Of a stretch of DNA of 15,413 bases, positions 6,288-13,130 are shown in pieces (position 1 is the stretch's first letter; each line of letters starts with the position of its first letter). The DNA comes from Actinomycetota bacterium (GTDB lineage: Bacteria; Actinomycetota; Actinomycetes; Actinomycetales; Microbacteriaceae): NCBI GenBank assembly GCA_010028615.1, contig RHAS01000003.1, positions 1-15,413 of the forward strand. Direction: 5' to 3'. The notes below the pieces were generated by a model. It had not been told where the DNA came from, did no database searches, and saw only the letters and a list, made by a program, of their open reading frames with translations. A program made the position numbers and the translations under genes.

Positions 6288-7051
6288 TTTCAAGAATTGA
6301 AACAGTACTAAATCGAGCAGGTGTCAATAATCTGACGGCACCATCGTTTATTGCTCTAGCAGTTATCGGATCAGTTTTGGTAATTGGTTTTGTCGCGACA
6401 ATAACCACATCTATAACGATTGCTTTAGCTTGCTACCTCTGCTTAGTTGTTCAATTTGGGGACAGCATTAGAAATCGAATTGCCAGGAATAATCTTCGGC
6501 AGCAGATGAGTTGGCCAAACTACTTGGATGCCATCCATTCATCAATCTGGGCTGGCGCTAGTTTCCAAGAAGCACTTCTAGACTGCGCTCGCCATGCACC
6601 TATTTCGACCGGTTGGGCCTTTCTCGAGCTCGAAAGAGATTTGAATTCTGGGCTGGATCTGGATGCCAGCCTAATCAACTTGAAGGCCAGGCTAGCAACT
6701 CCGATTGCTGATCGTTTTGTTGAAATAACCAGAATGGCGGTTGCCATGGGAGGAAACGGTTTTCTGCCAGGCTTAAAAGCTCAAGCCAGTCAACTTCGAC
6801 TTGAAAATAGCAACTGGGAAGAGATAAACGTAAAGCAGAGTTGGGTAATTTCTTCCGCGCGTTTGGCGGTCTTTGCTCCTTGGTTGATTCTAGTTTTGCT
6901 TGGTTCACGCTCAGAGACAGCCGCTGCATTCAACTCGCAGGTAGGCCTGATTATTTTGCTTTTTGGCTTGGTTGCTTCGTTATTTGCCTTTCGCCTTGTG
7001 AGAACTTTGGCTAGATTGCCTGAGCGCAAGAGAATTTTGGTGTCTTCATGA
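6284..7051 (+). CDS. tadB: Tad pilus inner-membrane platform protein TadB (T2SSF domain)
   Basis: Membrane protein of 255 aa that with TadC forms the platform on which TadA acts. Two hydrophobic segments lie near the N-terminus (FIALAVIGSVLVIGF and IALACYLCLVV) and two near the C-terminus (LAVFAPWLILVLLG and VGLIILLFGLVASLF). The cytoplasmic T2SSF domain lies between them (WPNYLDAIHSSIWAG, FLELERDLNSGLDLDASL, RMAVAMGGNG). I chose TTG 6284 as start: it overlaps the tadA stop (TTGA) and has AAGAGG at 6271-6276 seven bases before it. An in-frame TTG at 6266 would place this ribosome site inside the gene. The 3' end overlaps tadC by 4 bases (ATGA). Confidence 0.88.
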   Translation: MISRIETVLNRAGVNNLTAPSFIALAVIGSVLVIGFVATITTSITIALACYLCLVVQFGDSIRNRIARNNLRQQMSWPNYLDAIHSSIWAGASFQEALLDCARHAPISTGWAFLELERDLNSGLDLDASLINLKARLATPIADRFVEITRMAVAMGGNGFLPGLKAQASQLRLENSNWEEINVKQSWVISSARLAVFAPWLILVLLGSRSETAAAFNSQVGLIILLFGLVASLFAFRLVRTLARLPERKRILVSS

Positions 7052-7641
7052 CTGAATTGGCACTGGTATTTTCAGCACTCGCGGTGGCTTCTGGAATTGG
7101 ACTCATGACCGAGATGCCAAGAATTGCTTTGCTTGGAAAAATAGCAAAGCGGGAGAGGCTCTCGCCTCGAATTCCGCGTTTTGCGAGATCGAACGAAGTA
7201 TCTCTTCTGATGGAGATTCCCGAATTCTGCAGTGTTCTTTGGTTTCTTATAAGTGCTGGCCACAACTTAGAACAGGCATTACGAATTACCCTTTCCAAGA
7301 CTTCAGGGCAGGTATCCGCTGAATTTAGGGCTGTAATTCAAAATGTGGATTTCGGTGGCATTGTTCAGCTCGAACTTGAGAATCTCTCCCAGAAATCTAA
7401 GCATCCTTGCATTCGGGAGCTAGCGACTAAGTTATCAATGGCCTCACTCAACGGGAGCCTGCTTGCAGACCAGCTGGCAGAGTTCATGCATTCTGCATCA
7501 ACACAATTGCGATCAGAACTCTTGGATAAGGCCGCCAAGAGCGAAACCAAAATGATGATTCCGCTGGTCTTTATCATCCTGCCGATTACAGTCATTTTCG
7601 CGCTATACCCAAGTGTTGTCATAATTCAGCAAAGTTTTTAG
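7048..7641 (+). CDS. tadC: Tad pilus inner-membrane platform protein TadC (T2SSF domain)
   Basis: Partner of TadB in the pilus platform. It is short, 197 aa, in line with the compact TadC proteins of actinobacteria. Residues 1-23 form a first membrane segment (LALVFSALAVASGIG). The middle is the T2SSF fold (FCSVLWFLISAGHNLEQALRI, then ELATKLSMASLNGSLLADQL). The end is a strong membrane helix (MMIPLVFIILPITVIFALYP). The start ATG 7048 overlaps the tadB stop; the ribosome site is weak, so translational coupling is likely. The next gene follows after a 19-base gap containing a strong ribosome site, the only real gap in the operon. Confidence 0.86.
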   Translation: MTELALVFSALAVASGIGLMTEMPRIALLGKIAKRERLSPRIPRFARSNEVSLLMEIPEFCSVLWFLISAGHNLEQALRITLSKTSGQVSAEFRAVIQNVDFGGIVQLELENLSQKSKHPCIRELATKLSMASLNGSLLADQLAEFMHSASTQLRSELLDKAAKSETKMMIPLVFIILPITVIFALYPSVVIIQQSF

Positions 7642-7660
7642 TCAAAGAATAAGGAGAAAT

Positions 7661-7822
7661 ATGAAACTGCAAAACCGATTGAAAAGCGATTCTGGAGATG
7701 TACCAGGTTGGGTGCTTGTGACTCTAATGACAGCTGGCTTAGTTGTACTCCTGTGGGCGGTTGCTGGCCCTGCACTAAAGACCATTTTTAACAATGCAGT
7801 TTCTAAAGTCGTCGTTATCTAA
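7661..7822 (+). CDS. flp: Small Flp-like pilin subunit (53 aa)
   Basis: Short gene preceded by the strongest ribosome site of the operon, AAGGAG at 7651-7656, five bases before ATG 7661. This fits a product made in larger amounts than its neighbours. The protein has a charged N-terminal leader (MKLQNRLKSDSG), then DVPGWVLVTLMTAGLVVLLW and a hydrophobic helix ending AVAGPALKTIFNNAV. This layout and its position between tadC and tadE match the Flp pilin slot (Rv3656c in mycobacteria). Prepilin cleavage would fall after the Gly at residue 12. The classic Flp Glu-Tyr pair after the cleavage site is missing; Asp-Val-Pro-Gly-Trp stands there instead. Its last 29 bases overlap the tadE start in another frame. 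The alternative is a small accessory membrane protein rather than the major pilin. Confidence 0.8.
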   Translation: MKLQNRLKSDSGDVPGWVLVTLMTAGLVVLLWAVAGPALKTIFNNAVSKVVVI

Positions 7823-8165
7823 GTCGAAACGTGAAAACGGATCTGCTGTTCTTGAGTTCATTGTTGTAGTTATTCCGGCAACAATAATGGTGCTAACCCT
7901 TCAGGGGCTCTTTGGGTTAGCTTTTTCAATACAGGCCCTAGAGCAGCAAAGTTATGAGCTTGCCAGATATGCAGCTTTAGCAGATGTAACGGAAGCTGAG
8001 GTCACCGAATACGTAAACCGCATAGCCCCAGACGTTACAATTTCGAAGGTTTTTGATGACCAAGGATGTTTTTATTTAGCAAGAAAAGAAGGCACCTTCC
8101 AAATTTGGGCTTGGCCATGGCCAATAGATTTTTCCGCTTCAGGTAAGGCAAGTTGTGAGATTTAG
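7794..8165 (+). CDS. tadE: TadE-like minor pseudopilin
   Basis: Predicted pilus-associated minor pilin of 123 aa, anchored by one N-terminal helix and facing outward. The leader is basic (KSSLSKSKRENGSAVLEF); GSAVLEF is the TadE cleavage and Glu motif (family 'RGSA..EF'), followed by a hydrophobic helix (FIVVVIPATIMVLTLQGLFGLAF) and the ALEQQSYELARYAAL segment usual in TadE. The ectodomain is small and has two Cys residues. ATG 7794 is the only usable start before the motif and lies inside the flp gene, overlapping it by 29 bases, so expression probably depends on flp translation. The stop overlaps the next GTG start by 11 bases. Confidence 0.85.
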   Translation: MQFLKSSLSKSKRENGSAVLEFIVVVIPATIMVLTLQGLFGLAFSIQALEQQSYELARYAALADVTEAEVTEYVNRIAPDVTISKVFDDQGCFYLARKEGTFQIWAWPWPIDFSASGKASCEI

Positions 8166-8514
8166 TCGGCTAAATTCTGAATCGGGAAATGCAATTCTGG
8201 AAACTATAGGTTTTGTCACTGTAGCTTTCGGTCTGATACTTACTTTCGGTCTGCAACTGTTCCAGTTGCAATCCAATGCCATTGAGTTAGAACTGGTCGC
8301 TCGGAATAGCCTCAGAGATTACCTAACCCACCAAAGTGAAACACTTTTGGAAACTACTCGGAGGCATTTAGGCGAAAGCAGAGATTTTCAGGACCTAGAT
8401 GTTGCCATTGACGTTGTTTGTAGTCCGGATTGCTTGACTAGGCCTTTTCACATTCAGTTATCGCTTTATGCCGGGACTCTTCGAGCAAGCGCATTTGGGG
8501 TTGTCGGTGAATAA
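8155..8514 (+). CDS. Second TadE-like pseudopilin
   Basis: Small membrane-anchored protein of 119 aa. Its leader RLNSESGNAILETIGFVTVA has the TadE-type pattern Gly-Asn-Ala-x-Leu-Glu followed by a hydrophobic helix (VAFGLILTFGLQLF). The ectodomain has one Cys pair (VCSPDC). Start GTG 8155 overlaps the tadE stop by 11 bases and has AAGG at 8145-8148 as ribosome site. It is more diverged from the family than the previous gene and may play the TadF/TadG role. In the mycobacterial order only two genes follow the flp slot, so this looks like the extra member. Confidence 0.75.
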   Translation: MRFSRLNSESGNAILETIGFVTVAFGLILTFGLQLFQLQSNAIELELVARNSLRDYLTHQSETLLETTRRHLGESRDFQDLDVAIDVVCSPDCLTRPFHIQLSLYAGTLRASAFGVVGE

Positions 8515-8875
8515 GCTATGCAAAGACGGTGGATCTAGTCTGATATGGTTTTCAACTTTGATTGCAATAACTGTTTCAGTGATCTTGGTGCTTTCCTCGG
8601 CACTGCATCAATATTTCTTTGCTCGAAACCTAAAGGATTATCTTGAACAGCTAACGACGGCTAGTTTGACCCTCTGGGATGGCAAAGCAGATGTCTCAAA
8701 GGAAGTGACAGTTATGCAAGAACAGTTCGCAACACGAATTGAGGGCCTTCGGCTAACTTACGCAGAAATACTGCCTGGCCCAACGCTGAAGTTAGTCGGC
8801 TGCGGGATATGGCGATCACCCCTGCCGATTATTGAACTGAGTGCCGAACTTTGCCAAGTTGCTCTGGCCAGGTGA
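8507..8875 (+). CDS. Rv3654c-like TadE-family protein, last gene of pilus operon
   Basis: Predicted membrane-anchored minor pilus protein of ~122 aa. After a short leader comes GGSSLIWFSTLIAITVSVIL, a Gly-Ser-x motif running into a hydrophobic helix. It lacks the Glu of TadE, as in the actinobacterial Rv3654c-type proteins that close this operon. A Cys pair lies near the C-terminus. The start is uncertain: GTG 8507 overlaps the previous stop by 8 bases and has GGGG at 8497-8500 upstream; TTG 8501, TTG 8495 or ATG 8468 are alternatives in the same frame. The stop (8873-8875) directly abuts the stop of the opposing amylase gene. Confidence 0.72.
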   Translation: MNKLCKDGGSSLIWFSTLIAITVSVILVLSSALHQYFFARNLKDYLEQLTTASLTLWDGKADVSKEVTVMQEQFATRIEGLRLTYAEILPGPTLKLVGCGIWRSPLPIIELSAELCQVALAR

Positions 8876-8887
8876 TTACTGCAACTT
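8856..8887. terminator. Possible bidirectional hairpin across two abutting stop codons
   Basis: AAGTTGC (8856-8862) and GCAACTT (8881-8887) form a perfect 7-bp stem with an 18-base loop containing the stop codons of both convergent genes. No U-tract follows on either side. It is the only candidate terminator for the pilus operon and the amylase unit, because there is no intergenic space between them. Confidence 0.3.
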
Positions 8888-11875
8888 CACTTTCACGGAC
8901 TTGGAAATGGAGATGCCACCGGAGCTGTTTTTATAGATCGCAACCAGATAAACATTGTCTGTTGGCTGGATCTTCACTTCGCGGCCCTGGTTGTAATACC
9001 AGTTCATTCCGTAGTCGGCTGCATCGTCGGTACCAACTCTTTCCCAATCTCCGTCGTTTACCTTGGCTATGAAAGTCACAGATCCTGGGTCGTAGCCACG
9101 GATTGCGGCATTCATGGAAATTGTTTCACCCATAGCCGAGCCTGAAGCGCTCAGGTAGATCTTCGGTGATGAGCTAACAGCCGGGTATGACTTATTCGCT
9201 TTGAGCACCAAGGTTGAGTAGGCAGGAACTGTAATGGTAACGCTTCCTCCAGATGTGCTAGTAACTTTGCTAGATGTTCCAAGCAGGGTAGTGAAGGTTG
9301 CCGATTTAGTTGCAATTTGAGCCGTTATTGTCTTCGGTTTGGTTGAGCTGTTGAAGGCCACCAAGTATTCAATGCGGTTTGCGGTGTCAATTTTGCTGTT
9401 CAGCATCACGGTTCCGGATTGCTTACGAAGAATTTGTGGACCACTAGCAAGTGCCGGATGGTCTTTTCGTAACTTATTCAGAGTCGTCAACCTTGTACTA
9501 AGCGGTGTCACCAGATTTAGCGAACTGCGAATACCAATCGGATCTCCCCAGACCCTATCTTCTTCTTTCCAAATTCGAACCATAGTCGAGAACATGTCTT
9601 GGCGCGAAGCTTTATCGCCACCCGAACCAATCATGCCGACCTCGTCACCGTAATAAACCTTGGGAATACCACGAGTTAGGAACATCACATCGTGCGCTAA
9701 TAAAACTGATTTTCCAAAGTTGGCAGGGCTAACTCCGCCACGAAGTAAATAGGCTGCTCTACCCATGTCGTGATTTCCAAGGAAGTTCACTAGATCATAT
9801 GGACTCTTTGTGGCGGTGATGTAGCTGTTGTCTTGTCTAAACACGTTTGCCAAACTTTCAGCAAGATCGCCTTGAGCAAAGCTGATAGCTGCTGGCTGGA
9901 ATGCGAAATCTAAAACCGATGGCAATCCTTGTTTGTGAATATATGAAGACAGTGTTGCAATTGATCCATCGTAGTATTCACCGAAGGCGAAGAGCTTTTG
10001 TCCACGGCTTGCCATAGTCTCCGCGGTCTTCTCTTCCATCAGCTTCCACCACTTGTTGAAAAACTCATCATCAACGTGTTTAGCGGTGTCAATACGGAAA
10101 CCATCTACGCCGTAGTCGTTAACCCACATCGCGTAAAGATCTGCCCAACCTTCAATTACCTCTGGTCTCTCTGTGTTTAGATCGTCCAACCCGCCGAAGT
10201 CACCTTTTTGGTAAGCCAGTTTGTTGCTCCAACTGTTGATGGCTCCCATGTTGTGGTAATTGTTGATGTTATTTAGGAACGCAGGAGCTTTGATGTTCTC
10301 CATTCCTGCTGGGATGTATGCAGATTCGTTTACTTGTCCATTGAATGGGCGGGAATTTGAGTAGGTGATGACATCGCCGGTGTGGTTGACGATAATATCC
10401 AAAATCACTTTCATACCAAGGCGATGAGCACAATCGGCCACAGTCTTGAAATCGGCCATGGTGCCCCAGCGAGGGTCTACCTGCGTGAAATCGGTAGCAA
10501 AATAGCCGTGGTAAGCGCTGCTGCCACTTTGCACAAAGTTTTGGACAAATGGTGGGCTAATCCAAACTGCACCAAATCCCATTCGCTTAATTCTTGGAAT
10601 TCCATCGCCGGAACCGTCTGTTTTACTACATCCATCGGCAAGACCTTTTAGGTCTCCACCGTGTGAGTAGGCGATGTCGGTTGGTAGATAACCAGTCACG
10701 TTGACATCTCCGACCAGGCCACCCTTGTCGTTGTTCGTGTCACCGTTTTTGTAACGGTCAAACATAACGAAGTAGATGCTGTCACCAGCTAAAGATGATC
10801 TCGCAGAAGTTCCGACTAGTGCTTCAGCCTCCGCCATGCTCGGTTGAACTTGATCAGCGTCAATCTGAGCAACGGGAGAGGTTACAACAATCTTGCCCGC
10901 GCTATCTACCCGTCCAGATTCAATCCAAACTTCACCGCCGGTTGCAAAGACATCAACTACCTGGTCTTTATCAACTGGATCTGCAAGGTTACCCTTGTGC
11001 AGGATGAAAGGGAACATTTTTGTGCTTGAAGTAATTGGCACGGTAAAAGTTACACCCCAACTATCTGGAGTTTTTGAATCAGGTAGTTGAGATTTTGCCC
11101 ACGTGTTCGGCTTTAATGCTCCGCCAAAGCTTTGATCAAATAAGGCATTTAGAGTCCAGCCAGTGTAATTTCTGTCAGCTCTTCGATAGTGAATAATAAC
11201 TTTGCTTTCTGAGTGCGCTTTTCCAAAACGAACACCTTCATAGTTATCACTTAGATACAGCTCAGAATTTCTGGAAACATCTGCTTCGATGTTCAAGCTG
11301 GTTTGGATATACATTCCAGCGACTTGCATCAAGACCTTAATGGTCACTTTGCTTAGATCAGCCGGTACCGGAACAACAGCTAGCATGTTTTTATCAAAGT
11401 CAGCTCGATAAACTTGTCCATTTGCAGAAACTTCGATGGCACGATCTTTTCTTGAATTTGGATTTGCAAAAAGTTTGAAACGAATGTTTTTAGCAGCTTT
11501 GAGCCTGGAATCGTAGGGAGTTCCAGTGCTGTCTAACCAGATTTCCGGAAAAGATATTGGGTTAATACTGGTGTTTGACTTGGTCACTCCCGTGGCGCTG
11601 ACCACAATGTCACCAGCATTGGCAGGAACTTTTACTACTCCAAACCAGCCGTATGAATCTTTTGCTACCGCTCTCGAACTAGCTACAACGGTGTCAGGTG
11701 AGGAGGCTAGAGCAACAGTTACCTTGGCTGATTTTGGCAAAGTGCCACGTGCGTGCACTACCAGATCGTAGCTGGGGGCTTCAGCCTCGGCACTACTTCC
11801 TGAGATTGAAGTGAAAGTAAGACCAAAAATGGCCAGAGAGGCAACAATTGCAAGAGTCCGCTTTATTTTCTGCAT
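8876..11875 (-). CDS. Secreted GH13 alpha-amylase/pullulanase-like enzyme
   Basis: Predicted exported alpha-glucan hydrolase of 999 aa. Residues 1-~31 are a signal peptide ending in SSAEA. Residues ~35-220 are beta-rich modules. Residues ~224-330 are a pullulanase-associated (PUD/CBM41-type) domain with VIIHYRRADRNYTGW, FILHKG and EVWIESG. The GH13 barrel starts near residue 364 (DSIYFVMFDRYKNGD). The four conserved regions are intact: DIIVNH (H498), GFRIDTAKH (nucleophile D596), AFGEYY (acid/base E633) and FLGNHD (D703). A beta domain follows, then a final Ig-like module (~residues 900-999). Substrates are starch, glycogen or pullulan; whether it cuts alpha-1,4 or alpha-1,6 bonds cannot be read from sequence alone. 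ATG 11875 has no ribosome site; see the promoter entry. It is the last gene of the - strand group. Confidence 0.93.
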   Translation of the reverse strand: MQKIKRTLAIVASLAIFGLTFTSISGSSAEAEAPSYDLVVHARGTLPKSAKVTVALASSPDTVVASSRAVAKDSYGWFGVVKVPANAGDIVVSATGVTKSNTSINPISFPEIWLDSTGTPYDSRLKAAKNIRFKLFANPNSRKDRAIEVSANGQVYRADFDKNMLAVVPVPADLSKVTIKVLMQVAGMYIQTSLNIEADVSRNSELYLSDNYEGVRFGKAHSESKVIIHYRRADRNYTGWTLNALFDQSFGGALKPNTWAKSQLPDSKTPDSWGVTFTVPITSSTKMFPFILHKGNLADPVDKDQVVDVFATGGEVWIESGRVDSAGKIVVTSPVAQIDADQVQPSMAEAEALVGTSARSSLAGDSIYFVMFDRYKNGDTNNDKGGLVGDVNVTGYLPTDIAYSHGGDLKGLADGCSKTDGSGDGIPRIKRMGFGAVWISPPFVQNFVQSGSSAYHGYFATDFTQVDPRWGTMADFKTVADCAHRLGMKVILDIIVNHTGDVITYSNSRPFNGQVNESAYIPAGMENIKAPAFLNNINNYHNMGAINSWSNKLAYQKGDFGGLDDLNTERPEVIEGWADLYAMWVNDYGVDGFRIDTAKHVDDEFFNKWWKLMEEKTAETMASRGQKLFAFGEYYDGSIATLSSYIHKQGLPSVLDFAFQPAAISFAQGDLAESLANVFRQDNSYITATKSPYDLVNFLGNHDMGRAAYLLRGGVSPANFGKSVLLAHDVMFLTRGIPKVYYGDEVGMIGSGGDKASRQDMFSTMVRIWKEEDRVWGDPIGIRSSLNLVTPLSTRLTTLNKLRKDHPALASGPQILRKQSGTVMLNSKIDTANRIEYLVAFNSSTKPKTITAQIATKSATFTTLLGTSSKVTSTSGGSVTITVPAYSTLVLKANKSYPAVSSSPKIYLSASGSAMGETISMNAAIRGYDPGSVTFIAKVNDGDWERVGTDDAADYGMNWYYNQGREVKIQPTDNVYLVAIYKNSSGGISISKSVKVKLQ

Positions 11876-11878
11876 AGT

Positions 11879-11890
11879 TAGACAAGTCTA
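11879..11890. repeat. Palindrome TAGAC-AA-GTCTA next to amylase start
   Basis: A perfect 5-bp inverted repeat with a 2-base centre, three bases upstream of the amylase ATG on the - strand. Its - strand left half is the proposed -10 box TAGACT. It could be a second operator or chance symmetry. Confidence 0.4.
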
Positions 11891-11913
11891 TTTAGAGAAA
11901 GTAGGTAAACGCT
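11885..11913 (-). promoter_or_regulatory. Probable leaderless promoter of the downstream amylase gene
   Basis: On the - strand, TAGACT at 11890-11885 fits the actinobacterial -10 form TANNNT and ends nine bases before the ATG, so transcription would begin within 0-3 bases of the start codon. The region has no Shine-Dalgarno sequence, which agrees with a leaderless mRNA. At 17-base spacing the -35 would be AGCGTT (11913-11908), a poor match, located inside the operator described next; weak -35 boxes are common in such promoters. This is inference from pattern and spacing. Confidence 0.5.
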
Positions 11914-11916
11914 TAC
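11905..11916. promoter_or_regulatory. LacI/MalR-type operator upstream of amylase
   Basis: GTAAACGCTTAC is a 12-bp palindrome around a central CG with one mismatched pair (half-sites GTAAAC and GTAAGC), the standard shape of LacI-family sugar-repressor sites such as MalR or CcpA boxes. It overlaps the -35 position of the amylase promoter, so a bound repressor would block transcription until a sugar effector, probably maltose or a maltodextrin, is present. No LacI-family gene is in the window. Confidence 0.6.
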
Positions 11917-11918
11917 AG

Positions 11919-13109
11919 TTATCGATTGCGTTCAGGTTTCACAGCATATATTGGGATAAATTTCAGCATCAGTCCCGCCCCTATGAAACCAAGGAAACCA
12001 AAGCTGGCCATAGCCCAGGTAAGCCCAATAGGTGTAATCAAAGCCGCAAGAACCGGTGGCGCTGCCGCATCGCCAAAGTCAACCAGTAAACGGTAACTTG
12101 CCAAAAATTCGTTGCGCTTATCTTTGGGGGCTAAATCTGCTCCGAGCACCATGATCACACCGCTACCGAATCCGTTGGCCACGGACATCAACAGTGCTAG
12201 AAGCAGAAAAGTTCCAGAGTCGGTTGCTATTCCAACAAGTAGATGAGTGAGGCCAAGGCCAACTAGGGTTGGCACTGCCGCAAAGGCTCTACCGAATCTG
12301 TCCATTATCTGGCCGCTCAAATAGAACATCGCAAAATCAAGCGCTCCAGCAAATCCAATAAAAAGCGAAGCTTGATCTGCTGGAATTTCCAAAGCAACGG
12401 CCACAAGTGGCAAACCAACCATACGGGTTCCGCGCAGAGCAGAAAGAATTGACGATGCCACTCCTAAAGTGGCCAGCTTCTTACCTTCACGTTTTGCAAC
12501 GGATAAAGTCTGCCTTAGCGAGGTGGCTGATTTGACCAGGTCAGGTTCTGATTTTGCAAGCAACAAAATAATGGCAGCCAGACCACAGAGCACGAGCGGC
12601 AAATAATAAACGGCCTGAACAGAAAAATTAAGAATTACCAGCGCGCCGATTGCAGGTCCGGCAAAAGACCCGGCGCGAAACATGCCGCCGAGAATTGAAA
12701 GTGCTCTTGCTCTAACTGCGATCGGAACGTGTTCGGTCATCCAGGCTAATCTTGCAAGACCAAAAACTGCTGCCGCAGCACCAACTAGAAAAACTCCGGT
12801 GCCCAACATAAACAAATTGCTGGCAAATAAACTTGCCAAAATCCCTAATGCTGCGCTTAGGCTGGCAAAGACCATAGCTCGCTGCTCTCCAAGCCAGTCG
12901 ACTAATTTTGCTGCAGGTAGATCGGCAACGAGACGCCCAATCATCATCAAGCCGGTAATAAAACCTGCGGTAGCTAAATCCGCACCTAGCATGATTGCCG
13001 TTACCGGAATGCTTGGAATAATGCCAAATTCTGCAGTTGAAAAAAGAAATGACGGTAAGTAGACAGGCAGCACTAACTTACGTTTTTCAAATTGCGAATT
13101 GTTGGCCAC
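11919..13109 (-). CDS. Major facilitator superfamily transporter (12 TM)
   Basis: Integral membrane transporter of 396 aa with about twelve hydrophobic helices in two halves separated by a basic loop (SATSLRQTLSVAKREGKK, residues ~200-217). The loop between helices 2 and 3 carries GRLVADLPAAKLVDWLGEQ, a variant of the MFS motif A (G...D..GR), and the second half has the matching QIMDRFGRAF. The start is GTG 13109; an in-frame stop only 21 bases upstream leaves no other common start. It follows the upstream amylase stop by 21 bases, so the two are probably co-transcribed, and the amylase at 8876-11875 begins 43 bases after its stop. The substrate is unknown: a sugar is suggested only by context, and the sequence would equally suit a drug-type efflux protein. 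Confidence 0.88.
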   Translation of the reverse strand: MANNSQFEKRKLVLPVYLPSFLFSTAEFGIIPSIPVTAIMLGADLATAGFITGLMMIGRLVADLPAAKLVDWLGEQRAMVFASLSAALGILASLFASNLFMLGTGVFLVGAAAAVFGLARLAWMTEHVPIAVRARALSILGGMFRAGSFAGPAIGALVILNFSVQAVYYLPLVLCGLAAIILLLAKSEPDLVKSATSLRQTLSVAKREGKKLATLGVASSILSALRGTRMVGLPLVAVALEIPADQASLFIGFAGALDFAMFYLSGQIMDRFGRAFAAVPTLVGLGLTHLLVGIATDSGTFLLLALLMSVANGFGSGVIMVLGADLAPKDKRNEFLASYRLLVDFGDAAAPPVLAALITPIGLTWAMASFGFLGFIGAGLMLKFIPIYAVKPERNR

Positions 13110-13130
13110 CAGCCAATTATCGCCTACCGA

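Noticed and set aside
12682..13062. 126-aa open frame on + strand opposite the MFS gene
   Set aside because: It is a shadow of the MFS coding frame with low-complexity composition and no recognisable domain.
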